The position numbers and the translations under genes were made by a program. Below are positions 51,805 to 61,144 of a stretch of 64,000 bases of DNA, in pieces. Each line of letters opens with the position of its first letter. Position 1 is the first letter of the stretch. The notes beneath the pieces were generated by a model. The model did not search any database. It was given only the letters and a program-made list of their open reading frames with translations, and was not told the DNA's origin. The DNA comes from Megasphaera micronuciformis F0359 (GTDB taxonomy: Bacteria > Bacillota > Negativicutes > Veillonellales > Megasphaeraceae), in contig NZ_GL538191.1 in NCBI RefSeq assembly GCF_000165735.1, forward strand, positions 1 to 64,000, in the 5' to 3' direction.

Positions 51805-52836
51805 CTACGTGTCTTCATGATGGTACGACAAGATTTGCACTACATGCTCTTTCATAAAATCGAGCAAGCCGATTATTTTGGCATATTCCATTCGCGTCGG
51901 CCCGAGAACGGCAATTTTTCCGACTACCTCGTCCCTTTGCCTGAATGTAGCCTCAATAATGCTGCAATCATTTAAAGGTGCGGGAGTTCGTGCATCTCCT
52001 ATGCGGACGACAGGATTTTTTTCTTCCGTTTCCTTGCCGAGAAGATGGATTACCCTTTCCCTTTCTTCCAGCATACTGAAAAGGGAGCGTGCCTTATCCA
52101 TGTCGCGAAACTCGGGAGTATTCAACAACTCCGTAGCCCCGCCCTGGTATAAATCCTGCTTCCGAAAAGCCCGTTGCAGATTTCGAAATGCCGCCTTATA
52201 TAAATCAATATCGTCGACAATATCGTTCCTGAAACGTTCCAGCACTTGTGTCGTAATCTTACTTAGCTGCATACCGGCCAAGCGCTCTGTCAATTTCTGT
52301 GCCAATACGTTCAACTCGTCTATCTCTACATGAGCCGGTTTGGCATAAATACTGTCTTCTACCTGGCCCGTATCGCTGACAACCAGCATAATGGCTCGCC
52401 TGTCATCTAAAGGCAAAAAGCGGACATATTTCAGTCTGGCACCGCTTTGCCCCGATGTAACGACAAAACTCACATTGTGAGTTATCTTCGCCAATACCTG
52501 AGCCGTTGAGCGAAAGAGTTGATCCGCATTATCCGCTCGATCCCCGAGCCATGTCTGTACAAGCCGTTTATCATCTTTTGTAACCTTTGACGGTTGCAAC
52601 AGACAGTCAACATAAAATCGATACCCCTTGGCTGAAGGAGTTCGGCCTGCCGACGTATGAGGCTGTTCCAGGTAGCCCATTGTTTCCAAGTCGAACATTT
52701 CGTTGCGAATGGTCGCCGCACTGACGCCTAAATCATATTTACGCGCTATCGTTCGGGATCCTACGGGCTCAGCCGATGTAATATAATCCTGAATGACGGC
52801 TTCCAATATTTTCTGTTTTCTTTCATCCAGTTCCAT
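51805..52836 (-). CDS. hrcA: Heat-inducible transcription repressor HrcA
   Basis: Repressor that binds CIRCE and controls class I heat-shock genes. The 343 residues start MELDERKQKILEAVIQDYI, an N-terminal winged helix (VGSRTIARKYDLGVSAATIRNEMFDLE). The family pattern LEQPHTSAGRTPSAKGYRFYVD and the dimerisation and inserted domains follow. The chosen ATG has GAGGTG 6 bases upstream; the longer frame would run through CIRCE and the promoter. A canonical CIRCE lies 24 bases in front of the gene, so HrcA should repress its own operon. Confidence 0.97.
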   Translation of the reverse strand: MELDERKQKILEAVIQDYITSAEPVGSRTIARKYDLGVSAATIRNEMFDLETMGYLEQPHTSAGRTPSAKGYRFYVDCLLQPSKVTKDDKRLVQTWLGDRADNADQLFRSTAQVLAKITHNVSFVVTSGQSGARLKYVRFLPLDDRRAIMLVVSDTGQVEDSIYAKPAHVEIDELNVLAQKLTERLAGMQLSKITTQVLERFRNDIVDDIDLYKAAFRNLQRAFRKQDLYQGGATELLNTPEFRDMDKARSLFSMLEERERVIHLLGKETEEKNPVVRIGDARTPAPLNDCSIIEATFRQRDEVVGKIAVLGPTRMEYAKIIGLLDFMKEHVVQILSYHHEDT

Positions 52837-52859
52837 CGACTTCACCTCGTTTCGGTTGA

Positions 52860-52886
52860 TTAGCACTCCGTTATTTTGAGTGCTAA
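52860..52886. promoter_or_regulatory. CIRCE operator of the hrcA operon
   Basis: Perfect TTAGCACTC-N9-GAGTGCTAA, the HrcA binding site, located between the proposed -10 and the hrcA start. Confidence 0.97.
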
Positions 52887-52897
52887 CAACTGTATAA

Positions 52898-52926
52898 AAG
52901 ATAACATGTTTATTTTTCTTTGTCAA
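52898..52926 (-). promoter_or_regulatory. Promoter of the hrcA-grpE-dnaK-dnaJ operon
   Basis: Consensus TTGACA and TATCTT with a 17-base spacer on the minus strand; the start site would fall at the edge of CIRCE. Confidence 0.8.
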
Positions 52927-52999
52927 TAGATTTTAAGCCAAAAACAGCAAATTTAGTCAAAAGGTCAAAAATGTTTTATTTCTTAGTTTTGAAAAAGGC

Positions 53000-53034
53000 A
53001 AAAGAGCAGATTCTCCCTGAGAATCTGCTCTTTT
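53000..53034 (-). terminator. glnA terminator
   Basis: Perfect 16-base-pair stem AAAAGAGCAGATTCTC / GAGAATCTGCTCTTTT with a 3-base loop. Confidence 0.92.
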
Positions 53035-53060
53035 ATTTCTTCTATCCAAGGTGAAATTAT

Positions 53061-54962
53061 TTAGAAAGCATTGTGCGAATATACATAATAAAGTTCGCTC
53101 AATTCATCCATTTTTTTACTCATCAAGACTTGCAAATCCGAAGCCGTGTCATAGTCTTCTTCCGACAAGGCCCGTTTGATTTGCGTAAAGAGAGACAAAT
53201 TCTTATCCGTATCTCTCCCCAGTTCAGTACGCAAAGCATTAATTTGCTGCCACCGTTCTTCTTCCAAAGGATTCGCATCGCTATCTAAATGCAATGCCTT
53301 AGCATTAATTACCCTTTCCAGATTATCAGGGACAATACGGTACTGAAGTTCAAGAGCCCACCGTTTCAAAGCTCCTTCTCGGAAGGAATCCATAACACGT
53401 CTTGCAAAGTTATCGCAAGCCAGGGTTTCCAGTTTATGGGGATATACTTCCCATGACTTGAAATTTTCCCAAACCGTCGCCGGAGCCTTGCCGAACATAG
53501 TATTGCGTTCTTCTTCCGTGAAGGCTTCAAACACATCCACTTCCGAACGATAAGCACGATCCGCAGCCAGGTAGTCTGCCTTATCTCCCACCTTCTTGGA
53601 AATTTCAGCCAATAATTCAGCCGGTGCTTTTTTATTCTTCAAAGCATAACGAATGCCGTCCAAGGCTGCCAAGTAGAAGAGGGCAATAGCGATATAAGTA
53701 TTGGTAAACGGATTGGGAGCCCGCATTTCCACACGCGTCGCATTAGGGCTTGCTACGTTACGAATCAAGCCGGCCAAAACGGAACGATTTCGAGTCGGCA
53801 CGTCGGGGCTTTCACCGCCCAAAGAGGTTACAATGCAGACCGGTGCTTCAAATCCCGGTTTCAAACGATTCAACGAATCCGTCGTAGACGATACAAAAGG
53901 ATTAATGACTTCATAATGTTTAAGAATACCCATTAAGGCCCCGTACCCTACAGATGAAAGGAACTCTTTCATCATGTCATCCGGATTGAACAGGTTAACA
54001 TACTTACCGTTTTTCATAATAGCGCCTATACCGATATGGGTATGTTCACCGCTACCGGCAACCCCCGATATCGGTTTGGCCTTAAAGGTGACTTCCAGGC
54101 CGTTTTCACGAAAGGCTTCGCGAATAATAATACGGGCCTGAATTTCGTTATCTGCTGTCTGAACAGGATCGGACGAGAACTTCCAGTCTACTTCCAGCTG
54201 TTCAAGAACGAAGATAAGTTTACCCGAATCATCAATATGAGCCTTAATACCGCCTACTTCCTTGTGCCCCATTTCCGGCTCAAGGCCGTATTTTTCAAGG
54301 CGTTCAACTGCCTGTTCCAAGGCCGTGCGTACAACACCGTGTGTCCGTTGCCAATATTGTTCCTGCAATTTTTGCGATGTGGACAAAAGGCGAGAAGCCA
54401 CGTCCTGACTGGGCGACTTAACCCAAAACTCCAATTCCGTAGCTGTCGTAAGTACCAGTTTCTCTATATCATTTACATTGATATTCAACCCGGGAACACC
54501 GTATTCCTTAACCAGCTTGAGAACTTCATCGCCTACATAGTCGGTCGTATTGCGCAAAATAGATCGGGAATCTATAAAGCCCGTAGCATGTTCAAGGAAA
54601 CTCGGTATACGCAAAGTCCCTACAGGCTTTCCCGTAGCTTCATCTATATTTCCGTCGTTATAGTCAACAAACCAGTTAACGCTCGGATCCGCCTTAATAT
54701 CTACACGAGCATTGTCTAAGGTGGCAATCCCCGGCAGGACTACGGAAGAACCGTCCGTCTGGAAGGCCGAGCCGTCAAAGAAACTTTCATAGTCGTCAAA
54801 GAAGACGGAGATAGGGATCTTTTCATCCGTATCATTGCCCGCCAAATCGACACCTACCAAAGATACGAATTTAATTTCCGGATGTTGTTCCAAAAGCGCC
54901 AGAATGCCTTCTTTTCCGTACTGTCCGGCAGGGATTACATAAAGCAAGTTTTCCGTATTCAT
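53061..54962 (-). CDS. glnA: Glutamine synthetase, long (633-residue) form
   Basis: Ligates ammonia to glutamate with ATP, the main entry of nitrogen into glutamine. The N-terminal beta-grasp part has KFVSLVGVDLAGNDTDEKIPI and FQTDGSSVVLPG. The catalytic core has TATELEFWV, GHKEVGGIKAHID, GSGEHTHIGIGAI, TRNRSVLAGLIRN and RVEMRAPNPFTNTYIA. It is about 170 residues longer than classical type I enzymes. The extra C-terminal helical region (residues about 470-633) is known in some Clostridia and Negativicutes. The adenylylation motif is not evident. The ATG after AAGGAGG was chosen. An intrinsic terminator ends only 20 bases before the start, which implies leader attenuation. Confidence 0.93.
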   Translation of the reverse strand: MNTENLLYVIPAGQYGKEGILALLEQHPEIKFVSLVGVDLAGNDTDEKIPISVFFDDYESFFDGSAFQTDGSSVVLPGIATLDNARVDIKADPSVNWFVDYNDGNIDEATGKPVGTLRIPSFLEHATGFIDSRSILRNTTDYVGDEVLKLVKEYGVPGLNINVNDIEKLVLTTATELEFWVKSPSQDVASRLLSTSQKLQEQYWQRTHGVVRTALEQAVERLEKYGLEPEMGHKEVGGIKAHIDDSGKLIFVLEQLEVDWKFSSDPVQTADNEIQARIIIREAFRENGLEVTFKAKPISGVAGSGEHTHIGIGAIMKNGKYVNLFNPDDMMKEFLSSVGYGALMGILKHYEVINPFVSSTTDSLNRLKPGFEAPVCIVTSLGGESPDVPTRNRSVLAGLIRNVASPNATRVEMRAPNPFTNTYIAIALFYLAALDGIRYALKNKKAPAELLAEISKKVGDKADYLAADRAYRSEVDVFEAFTEEERNTMFGKAPATVWENFKSWEVYPHKLETLACDNFARRVMDSFREGALKRWALELQYRIVPDNLERVINAKALHLDSDANPLEEERWQQINALRTELGRDTDKNLSLFTQIKRALSEEDYDTASDLQVLMSKKMDELSELYYVYSHNAF

Positions 54963-54981
54963 ACTGTTCCTCCTTAGAACT

Positions 54982-55046
54982 AAAAAACTCCGCACCTCTA
55001 CCGGTGCGGAGTCCCCTTTGACTCGGTCATATTCTTTTGTCCGAAT
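54982..55046 (-). promoter_or_regulatory. glnA leader with terminator and competing hairpins (candidate attenuator)
   Basis: In minus-strand RNA order three stems overlap. ATTCGG/CCGAGT (55046-55021) is first. GAGTC/GACTC with hexaloop AAAGGG (55024-55009) is second. The strong terminator ACTCCGCACC/GGTGCGGAGT with TTTTT (55012-54982) is third. Each excludes the next. The promoter lies upstream of all three and the glnA ribosome site directly after, so the terminator belongs to the glnA leader, though it can also stop rpsU-yqeY read-through. Confidence 0.65.
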
Positions 55047-55055
55047 TACAGTTAC

Positions 55056-55084
55056 ATTATATGAGTAACCGACTCGTCTGTCAA
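55056..55084 (-). promoter_or_regulatory. Consensus glnA promoter
   Basis: Perfect TTGACA and perfect TATAAT with a 17-base spacer on the minus strand, downstream of yqeY and upstream of the leader terminator. Confidence 0.85.
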
Positions 55085-55100
55085 CTCGACGATATAAAAT

Positions 55101-55553
55101 CTATCTGCTTTGCAGAGTTTTCTTTACCGCATCGGAAATGACCTTTCCGTCAGCCTTGCCTTGAAGCTGCGGCATAACCGCCTTCATGACATCACCCATT
55201 TTTAAAGCACCTTCGCCCATACCGGCCACTATGTCGGAAACAATTTTAAACACTTCTTCCGACGACATCTGAGCAGGCATGTATTTTTCGAGAACTGCAA
55301 TTTCCGCACGAACTTGTGCAGCTAAATCTTCCCGACCGCCTTTGACAAAGTCTTCCAGCGATTCTTTGCGTTGCTTCATTTCTTTGGCGATGACCTTGCT
55401 TACACCGGCGTCATCGAGCTCGCACTTTCCGTCGATCTCCACGTTCTTGATGGAAGAACGTACTGAGCGAATAACGGCAAGTTCAATCTTGCCCGCTTCT
55501 TTTTTCTTCATCGCCGACTTCATGTCCTGCGATAATTCTTCCTTTAAAGACAC
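55101..55553 (-). CDS. yqeY: YqeY/GatB-like domain protein
   Basis: Small helical protein of 150 residues related to the tRNA-binding tail domain of GatB amidotransferase subunits; exact role unknown. Typical features are the opening SLKEELSQDMKSAMKKKEAGKIELAVIRSVRSSIKN, then AKEMKQRKESLEDFVKGGREDLA, EIAVLEKYMPAQMSSEEV and MGDVMKAVMPQLQGKADGKVISDAVKK. Length is normal. It follows rpsU with an 18-base gap, the usual Firmicute pairing. Confidence 0.95.
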   Translation of the reverse strand: MSLKEELSQDMKSAMKKKEAGKIELAVIRSVRSSIKNVEIDGKCELDDAGVSKVIAKEMKQRKESLEDFVKGGREDLAAQVRAEIAVLEKYMPAQMSSEEVFKIVSDIVAGMGEGALKMGDVMKAVMPQLQGKADGKVISDAVKKTLQSR

Positions 55554-55571
55554 TGTATCAACCTTCTCGGA

Positions 55572-55751
55572 TTATGCTTTAAATTTACGTTTACGTGCCG
55601 CTTCGGACTTTTTCTTTCTCCGTACGCTGGGTTTTTCATAATGTTCGCGTTTACGGACTTCGGAAAGAACACCTGCCTTTTGGCAAGAGCGCTTGAAACG
55701 ACGCAATGCGCTGTCCAAAGTTTCATTTTTACCAACTCTGATTTCTGCCAT
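55572..55751 (-). CDS. rpsU: 30S ribosomal protein S21
   Basis: Small basic ribosomal protein (bS21) of 59 residues: [20 protein letters not shown], then [21 protein letters not shown] and a Lys/Arg-rich tail ending KRKFKA. The sequence is characteristic of bS21 over its whole length. A strong GGAGGGAGGG site precedes the ATG and a consensus promoter lies about 60 bases upstream. It forms an operon with yqeY. Confidence 0.97.
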   Translation of the reverse strand: MAEIRVGKNETLDSALRRFKRSCQKAGVLSEVRKREHYEKPSVRRKKKSEAARKRKFKA

Positions 55752-55807
55752 TCTGTATCCCTCCCTCCAAAATTATCGTTAGGGAGTGCTGTTTTGCACA
55801 CATGAAA

Positions 55808-55836
55808 ATTATACTTAAAAAGCGTCGTTTTGTCAA
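55808..55836 (-). promoter_or_regulatory. rpsU-yqeY promoter
   Basis: Perfect TTGACA and TATAAT with a 17-base spacer on the minus strand. Confidence 0.85.
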
Positions 55837-55878
55837 TTACATGCCCTTTTATCCTATGCAAAAACATTCTCTCGTGTT

Positions 55879-57000
55879 TTATCTCAAAAAGCGGCTGAAC
55901 ACATAGTTTCCATAAAGAATCCCCTGGCTTGTAAGGCAATATCCCCACTCGGTCTTTTCCAGGAAACCTCGCAGTACCAAATCCTCTATTACCGTGCCGA
56001 AAGCATCTGTCACCGTTCTCTTAAAACACCGCTCAAACCGTTTATTATCAATTCCTTTCATGGTTCTCAACCCTAAAAAGCAAAAATCTTCTTCTCCTCT
56101 TTCCTTGTCGATTAGTTCATGTTCTGCCAGGACCGATGTTTTTCCTGCATTTTTTATATATTCCGGCAAAGAACGTATATTTGAAAAACGATAGGTGCCG
56201 TCAAAGGAGTGGCTCGAAGCGCCGAACCCGATATACGGCTCATACTGCCAATACTTAAGATTATGCTTTGATTGAAAACCTTCCGCCGCATAGGCTGAAA
56301 TTTCATAACGCTTCAAGCCGCCCTTCTCCAGAGTATGGCATACCCTTTCTCCCGCTTCTTCCGTAACACGATCTTCCGGAAGGAGGATTTCCCCCTTCCG
56401 GACAAGACGCTTCAGCATCGTACCTTCTTCAACAATAAGGCTGTATGCCGAAGCGTGTGTAACACCCAGTTCGATTAAGCTACGGGCATCGGTCTCGGCG
56501 TCCTCGGGTGATTGTCCCGGCAGGCCGTAAATGAGGTCTGCCGATACATTCGTCACACCGCCAGTACGTACGGCTTCCAAGGCCGCAAAGGCTTCCGCCG
56601 ACGTATGAACCCGCCTTAACAATTGCAACAATCGATCGTCAAAAGACTGGATTCCCATGCTGATTCTATTAACGCCAATTTTTATAAGATCGCGTATATA
56701 ATCGGACTTAATTCCGTCCGGATTTACTTCAAACGTAATTTCGCTATCTGCGTCTATCCGAAAGGTATCTGTCAGTGCCGACATTATTTTTTCGCCTTGC
56801 CGTGCCGTCAAAAGGGAGGGAGTACCGCCGCCGAAATAGACGGTATCCGCCGCCTCCCCAATGTATGAAGTTGCGCGTATTTCTCGACACAGAGCCTCTA
56901 CATAGTCATCTAAATACGACGAAATGCCTCCGTACGACGGAAAGTCGCAGTAGAGGCACTTACGTACGCAAAAAGGAATATGAACATACAGGCCCGTCAT
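55879..57000 (-). CDS. hemW: HemW-like radical-SAM protein (coproporphyrinogen dehydrogenase family)
   Basis: Radical-SAM protein of 373 residues related to oxygen-independent coproporphyrinogen oxidase HemN but shorter; HemW proteins bind heme and act as heme chaperones. It opens with YVHIPFCVRKCLYCDFPSY, containing the CxxxCxxC cluster motif, then VYFGGGTPSLL, GVNRISMGIQSFDD, SADLIYGLPGQSPED and a C-terminal HemN-type domain. Misannotation as HemN is common. The start overlaps the lepA stop (TGATG). Last gene of iscS-mnmA-lepA-hemW; no heme-synthesis genes are nearby. Confidence 0.92.
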   Translation of the reverse strand: MTGLYVHIPFCVRKCLYCDFPSYGGISSYLDDYVEALCREIRATSYIGEAADTVYFGGGTPSLLTARQGEKIMSALTDTFRIDADSEITFEVNPDGIKSDYIRDLIKIGVNRISMGIQSFDDRLLQLLRRVHTSAEAFAALEAVRTGGVTNVSADLIYGLPGQSPEDAETDARSLIELGVTHASAYSLIVEEGTMLKRLVRKGEILLPEDRVTEEAGERVCHTLEKGGLKRYEISAYAAEGFQSKHNLKYWQYEPYIGFGASSHSFDGTYRFSNIRSLPEYIKNAGKTSVLAEHELIDKERGEEDFCFLGLRTMKGIDNKRFERCFKRTVTDAFGTVIEDLVLRGFLEKTEWGYCLTSQGILYGNYVFSRFLR

Positions 57001-58802
57001 CAGTTATCATCCACCTGCAAGACAGCCATAAAGGCTTCTTGAGGTATTTCGACACTACCTACCTGCTTCATTCGCTTTTTACCTTCTTTCTGTTTTTCCA
57101 ACAGCTTGCGCTTACGCGAAATATCCCCGCCGTAGCACTTAGCCAACACATCTTTTCTCAAAGCCGCCACGTTTTCACGGGCAATAATTTTATTACCTAC
57201 AGCCGCCTGGATCGGTATTTGGAAAAGTTGACGGGGAATAAGACCGCGAAGTTTTTCCACCAAGCCTCTGCCGCGGCGAGCTGCAAAGTCTTTGTGGACA
57301 ATGACACTCAAGGCATCGACAATTTCCCCGTTAATGAGGATATCCATCTTAACCATAGGCGAGGTGCGGTAACCGTCCAATTCGTAGTCCAGGGATGCAT
57401 ACCCTTTAGTAGACGACTTCAAGACATCGAAGTAGTCATAGAGTATTTCATTCAACGGCAAATCATATACCAAGGATACCCGCGTGTCGTCAAGATAGTC
57501 CATAGTCACATACTGCCCACGCCGATTCTGTGAAATTTCCATGACCGTTCCCACCATATCCTTGGGAATTATAATCGTCGTTTTTACAAACGGTTCTTCT
57601 ATATGTTCTATTTTAGTCGTATCCGGCAACAGGGAAGGGTTGTCCACCGCTACCATTTCACCGTCTGTCTTATACACATGATAAATAACGGACGGAGCTG
57701 TCGTAATCAGGGATAATCCGTATTCTCTTTCCAGTCGTTCTTTAATAACATCCATGTGCAGCAGTCCCAAGAAACCGCAACGGAAGCCAAATCCCAAAGC
57801 CGTCGAAGTTTCAGGTTCATATAAGAGAGCCGCATCGTTCAAGTTAAGTTTTTCCAATGCATCTCGCAAATTATCGTATTCACTTGTATCTACGGGATAT
57901 AGGCCGCAGTACACCATGGGTGTTGCCGGTCTGTAGCCGGGCAAAGCGTCGTGTGCCGGATTATCAGCCCTGGTCACCGTATCTCCAACGCGACAATCGC
58001 GTACGTTTTTCATGGATGCGGCAAAGTAACCTACACTACCGCACTCCAGGCTTTTTACGGCATACATGCGCGGCAAAAAGACGCCTGTTTCAATAACTTC
58101 AAATTCTTTTCCCGATGACATCATGCGTATTCTGTCGCCGGTCTTGACGGACCCTTCCATAATACGCACATTAGCAATAGCACCCTTATAGGGATCGAAA
58201 TGCGAATCGAAAATCAGAGCCCGCAAGGGTTTGTCACTTTCGTCCTTCGGCTCGGGTATCTTTTCCACAATAGCCTCCAGCACCTTGTCGACGCCGAGTC
58301 CCGTCTTGGCACTGACCATGACGGCTTCGGATGTATCGAGGCCGATAATATCTTCAATTTCCTTGCACACCCGTTCAGGATCGGCACTGGGTAAATCAAC
58401 CTTGTTTATAATCGGAATAATTTCCAAATCATGTTCTAATGCAAGGTATACATTTGCCAAAGTCTGAGCCTCTACCCCCTGAGTCGCATCAACAATAAGC
58501 AACGCTCCTTCACAGGCAGCCAGACTGCGTGATACTTCATAATTAAAGTCCACATGCCCCGGCGTATCGATAAGATTCAACGTATATTGATGCCCGTCCT
58601 TGGCATCATATAACAATCTGGCTGATTGGGCTTTTATAGTAATACCTCTTTCCCGTTCCAACTCCATGGTATCCAAAAGCTGCTCTTCCATCTCTCTTTG
58701 AGAGATGGTTCCGGTCATTTCCAACAGCCTGTCGGCCAGGGTAGATTTACCGTGATCTATATGAGCAATAATAGAAAAGTTACGTATATATTTAGTAGCC
58801 AC
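57000..58802 (-). CDS. lepA: Elongation factor 4 (LepA)
   Basis: Ribosomal GTPase that affects initiation and back-translocation. The 600 residues show G1 [32 protein letters not shown] and NKVDLP, EF-G-like domains II, III and V, and the LepA-specific C-terminal domain ending [22 protein letters not shown]. The start is GTG with AAGGAG 8 bases upstream. It lies 15 bases after mnmA and overlaps hemW; the lepA-hemW pair is widely conserved. Confidence 0.97.
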   Translation of the reverse strand: MATKYIRNFSIIAHIDHGKSTLADRLLEMTGTISQREMEEQLLDTMELERERGITIKAQSARLLYDAKDGHQYTLNLIDTPGHVDFNYEVSRSLAACEGALLIVDATQGVEAQTLANVYLALEHDLEIIPIINKVDLPSADPERVCKEIEDIIGLDTSEAVMVSAKTGLGVDKVLEAIVEKIPEPKDESDKPLRALIFDSHFDPYKGAIANVRIMEGSVKTGDRIRMMSSGKEFEVIETGVFLPRMYAVKSLECGSVGYFAASMKNVRDCRVGDTVTRADNPAHDALPGYRPATPMVYCGLYPVDTSEYDNLRDALEKLNLNDAALLYEPETSTALGFGFRCGFLGLLHMDVIKERLEREYGLSLITTAPSVIYHVYKTDGEMVAVDNPSLLPDTTKIEHIEEPFVKTTIIIPKDMVGTVMEISQNRRGQYVTMDYLDDTRVSLVYDLPLNEILYDYFDVLKSSTKGYASLDYELDGYRTSPMVKMDILINGEIVDALSVIVHKDFAARRGRGLVEKLRGLIPRQLFQIPIQAAVGNKIIARENVAALRKDVLAKCYGGDISRKRKLLEKQKEGKKRMKQVGSVEIPQEAFMAVLQVDDN

Positions 58803-58817
58803 TGTCCGTTCTCCTTC

Positions 58818-59894
58818 TTAAGTAATCGTACCGCCGCCGAGAACGCGGTCATCCTCGTATAGCACCAAGGCCTGTCCTGCCGTAGCCGCACGCTGAGGTT
58901 TGTCAAAAACGACCTTCATTTCATTGCCTGCAGGATATACCGTACAGGGAGCCGCTTGAGCGGCATAGCGAATTTTACCGTAGGCCTTGAAAGGCTCTTC
59001 CCGTACAGTCTCAGTCCAAGTCACATCATGAGCTTTAATTTCGGCGGAAAAAAGTTCTCGTTCCGAACCGACGCGGACTTCATTGTTTTTTTCATCCAAC
59101 GACACTACATAATAAGGACCGCCCGGGCCGCCCAGGTTCAATCCTCGTCTCTGCCCGATCGTATAAGCCGCAATTCCCTTATGAGTACCTACTGTCCGCC
59201 CTTGTCCGTCAGTAAATCTACCGGCTTTAAAAATATAGGGAGCTTCTTTTTTCAAAAATCCCTTGTAATCATTATCGGGAATAAAACAAATGTCCTGACT
59301 TTCCGGCTTATTAAATACCGGCAATCCCCACTCTTTTGCCAACTCCCTGGTCTTCGTTTTTTCCAAATCCGCCATGGGGAAAATAATATGTTTCAACAAA
59401 TCCTGTGTCAGTTGATACAACACATAGGACTGGTCTTTTCTTTCATCCTTACCGCGACGCAAAGTATAAATCTTTCTTTCATTGTCATAAACAATTCGGG
59501 CATAATGTCCTGTTGCCAACAAATCCGCTCCGAACTGTTGCGCCTGATCCCACAGCAGTCCGAATTTAATGAACCGATTGCAGGCAATACAGGGATTCGG
59601 AGTCTTGCCGTGTGCATATGAATCAATAAAGTAATCAATAACGTCATGACGAAAAACATCCCGAAAATCCAAGGTATAATGGCGTATACCTAAGACATCC
59701 GCCACGGCTTTGGCATCATTAACCGAATCGAGCGAACAACAGGCATGAATATTTCGTTCGACTTTACACGCAGGCTCTTCTTCCCAAAGTCTCAAAGTAA
59801 TACCGATGACTTCATATCCCTGTTCTTTTAAAAGTCCCGCCGTAACGGAGCTGTCCACACCGCCGCTCATGGCAACGGCAATACATTCAGACAT
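58818..59894 (-). CDS. mnmA: tRNA-specific 2-thiouridylase MnmA
   Basis: Uses ATP and sulfur from a cysteine desulfurase to make 2-thiouridine at wobble position 34 of Lys, Glu and Gln tRNAs. The 358 residues have the PP-loop VAMSGGVDSSVTAGLL and the two catalytic cysteines in TPNPCIACNRFIKF and ESQDICFIPD. GHYARI, the central domain GIAAYTIGQRRGLNLGG and the C-terminal beta barrel are also present. GGGAGAGGA precedes the ATG, and the gene starts 2 bases after iscS ends, so the sulfur donor and acceptor are made together. Confidence 0.97.
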   Translation of the reverse strand: MSECIAVAMSGGVDSSVTAGLLKEQGYEVIGITLRLWEEEPACKVERNIHACCSLDSVNDAKAVADVLGIRHYTLDFRDVFRHDVIDYFIDSYAHGKTPNPCIACNRFIKFGLLWDQAQQFGADLLATGHYARIVYDNERKIYTLRRGKDERKDQSYVLYQLTQDLLKHIIFPMADLEKTKTRELAKEWGLPVFNKPESQDICFIPDNDYKGFLKKEAPYIFKAGRFTDGQGRTVGTHKGIAAYTIGQRRGLNLGGPGGPYYVVSLDEKNNEVRVGSERELFSAEIKAHDVTWTETVREEPFKAYGKIRYAAQAAPCTVYPAGNEMKVVFDKPQRAATAGQALVLYEDDRVLGGGTIT

Positions 59895-59896
59895 GA

Positions 59897-61030
59897 TTAT
59901 TCCTCTCCCGCTATGCGGCGAATAACTTCAACAGCCCGCCGCACTTCACTTTCCGTCGTATCTTTACCCAAAGATATTCGAACACTGCCCGTAAGCCATT
60001 GCGCCTCCGTCTGCATTGCCTCCAGAACATGAGACGGTTGAGCCGCACCGGATTCGCAGGCCGAACCGGCTGAAAGGGCAATTCCCTGCCTATCCGCACT
60101 GATTAAAACAATCGTTCGATCCTTTCGAGCTACGGAAAAATTAATAATATTGGGCAACGAGTCGTTCAAGGTCCCGTTCACATGATATAGATCCGGTCGC
60201 TGTCCCAACTGTTCGACTATATATCGTTTCAAACACGCTGCGTGTTTTATTCTTTCTTTACCTTCCAGTTGCAAGAGTTCACAGGCCTTACCGAAACCTA
60301 CAAGAGCCGGTACATTTTCCGTTCCGGCCCGCAAATTACGTTCCTGGGGGCCGCCGATAAGGTCGGGAGCTAACTGAATCCCGTCACGTATATACAAAGC
60401 ACCGGCCCCTTTAGGACCATATATCTTATGACTCGCCACAGATAAAAGATCTATATGCAGCCGCTTTACATTCGTATCCGTCCAACCGAATCCCTGTACG
60501 GCATCAACGTGAAGTACGGCACCGTGTTCCTGTAAAAGTTCACCCACGGCCCGAATAGGCTGCAACGTTCCGGTCTCGTTATTAGCCGCCATAATCGATA
60601 CAAGAACCGTATCGTCCTTTAATGCATTTTTAACGGATTCTATAGAAACGCGGCCTTCTTTATTAACAGGCAAAACGGTTACATCATATCCCTTGGTCCG
60701 TAAAAATTCGAAAGAACGCAAAACGGCAGCATGTTCTACGGCCGTTGTTATCAAATGCCCGCCTTCGGGACAGTTAGCTCGTAAGTACCCGAATAGAGCC
60801 AAATTATCAGCTTCAGTACCTCCGGCGGTAAATAAAATTTCTCGTCCTTCAGCCCCTATGGTTGCCGCCACACGGTCTCGCGCCGTTTGAACAGCGGCTC
60901 TTGCCTTTTGGCCGAAGGCATGCAAACTCGAAGGATTTCCGAATTCAGTTGTCATATAGGGCATCATAGCGTCCAACACCCGCTTATCCACCGGTGTGGT
61001 CGCCGCATAATCCAAATAAATGCGTTCCAT
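59897..61030 (-). CDS. iscS: Cysteine desulfurase (IscS/NifS family)
   Basis: PLP enzyme that removes sulfur from cysteine as an enzyme-bound persulfide. The 377 residues open MERIYLDYAATTPVDKRVLD and contain ETGTLQPI, the PLP lysine in SVASHKIYGPKGAGALY, and the mobile catalytic-cysteine loop LSAGSACESGAAQPSHVL. The ATG with GAAGGG was preferred over one 12 codons upstream. Adjacency to mnmA points to tRNA thiolation; without an iscU neighbour, a role in Fe-S assembly cannot be judged. Confidence 0.95.
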   Translation of the reverse strand: MERIYLDYAATTPVDKRVLDAMMPYMTTEFGNPSSLHAFGQKARAAVQTARDRVAATIGAEGREILFTAGGTEADNLALFGYLRANCPEGGHLITTAVEHAAVLRSFEFLRTKGYDVTVLPVNKEGRVSIESVKNALKDDTVLVSIMAANNETGTLQPIRAVGELLQEHGAVLHVDAVQGFGWTDTNVKRLHIDLLSVASHKIYGPKGAGALYIRDGIQLAPDLIGGPQERNLRAGTENVPALVGFGKACELLQLEGKERIKHAACLKRYIVEQLGQRPDLYHVNGTLNDSLPNIINFSVARKDRTIVLISADRQGIALSAGSACESGAAQPSHVLEAMQTEAQWLTGSVRISLGKDTTESEVRRAVEVIRRIAGEE

Positions 61031-61106
61031 AGTTTTCCCTTCGCAAAGAAAGTCATTATTAATCATATCACATAGCCTGCGTATCTACCAGACATATAAG
61101 AGATAA

Positions 61107-61140
61107 CGAAATGCCGACCTTTCTATAAAAAGGTCGGCAT
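61107..61140 (-). terminator. Hairpin after the alcohol-dehydrogenase remnant
   Basis: Stem ATGCCGACCTTT / AAAGGTCGGCAT, followed on the minus strand by the short T-run TTTCGTT. Probably the original terminator of the now-truncated gene. Confidence 0.65.
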
Positions 61141-61144
61141 ACAA

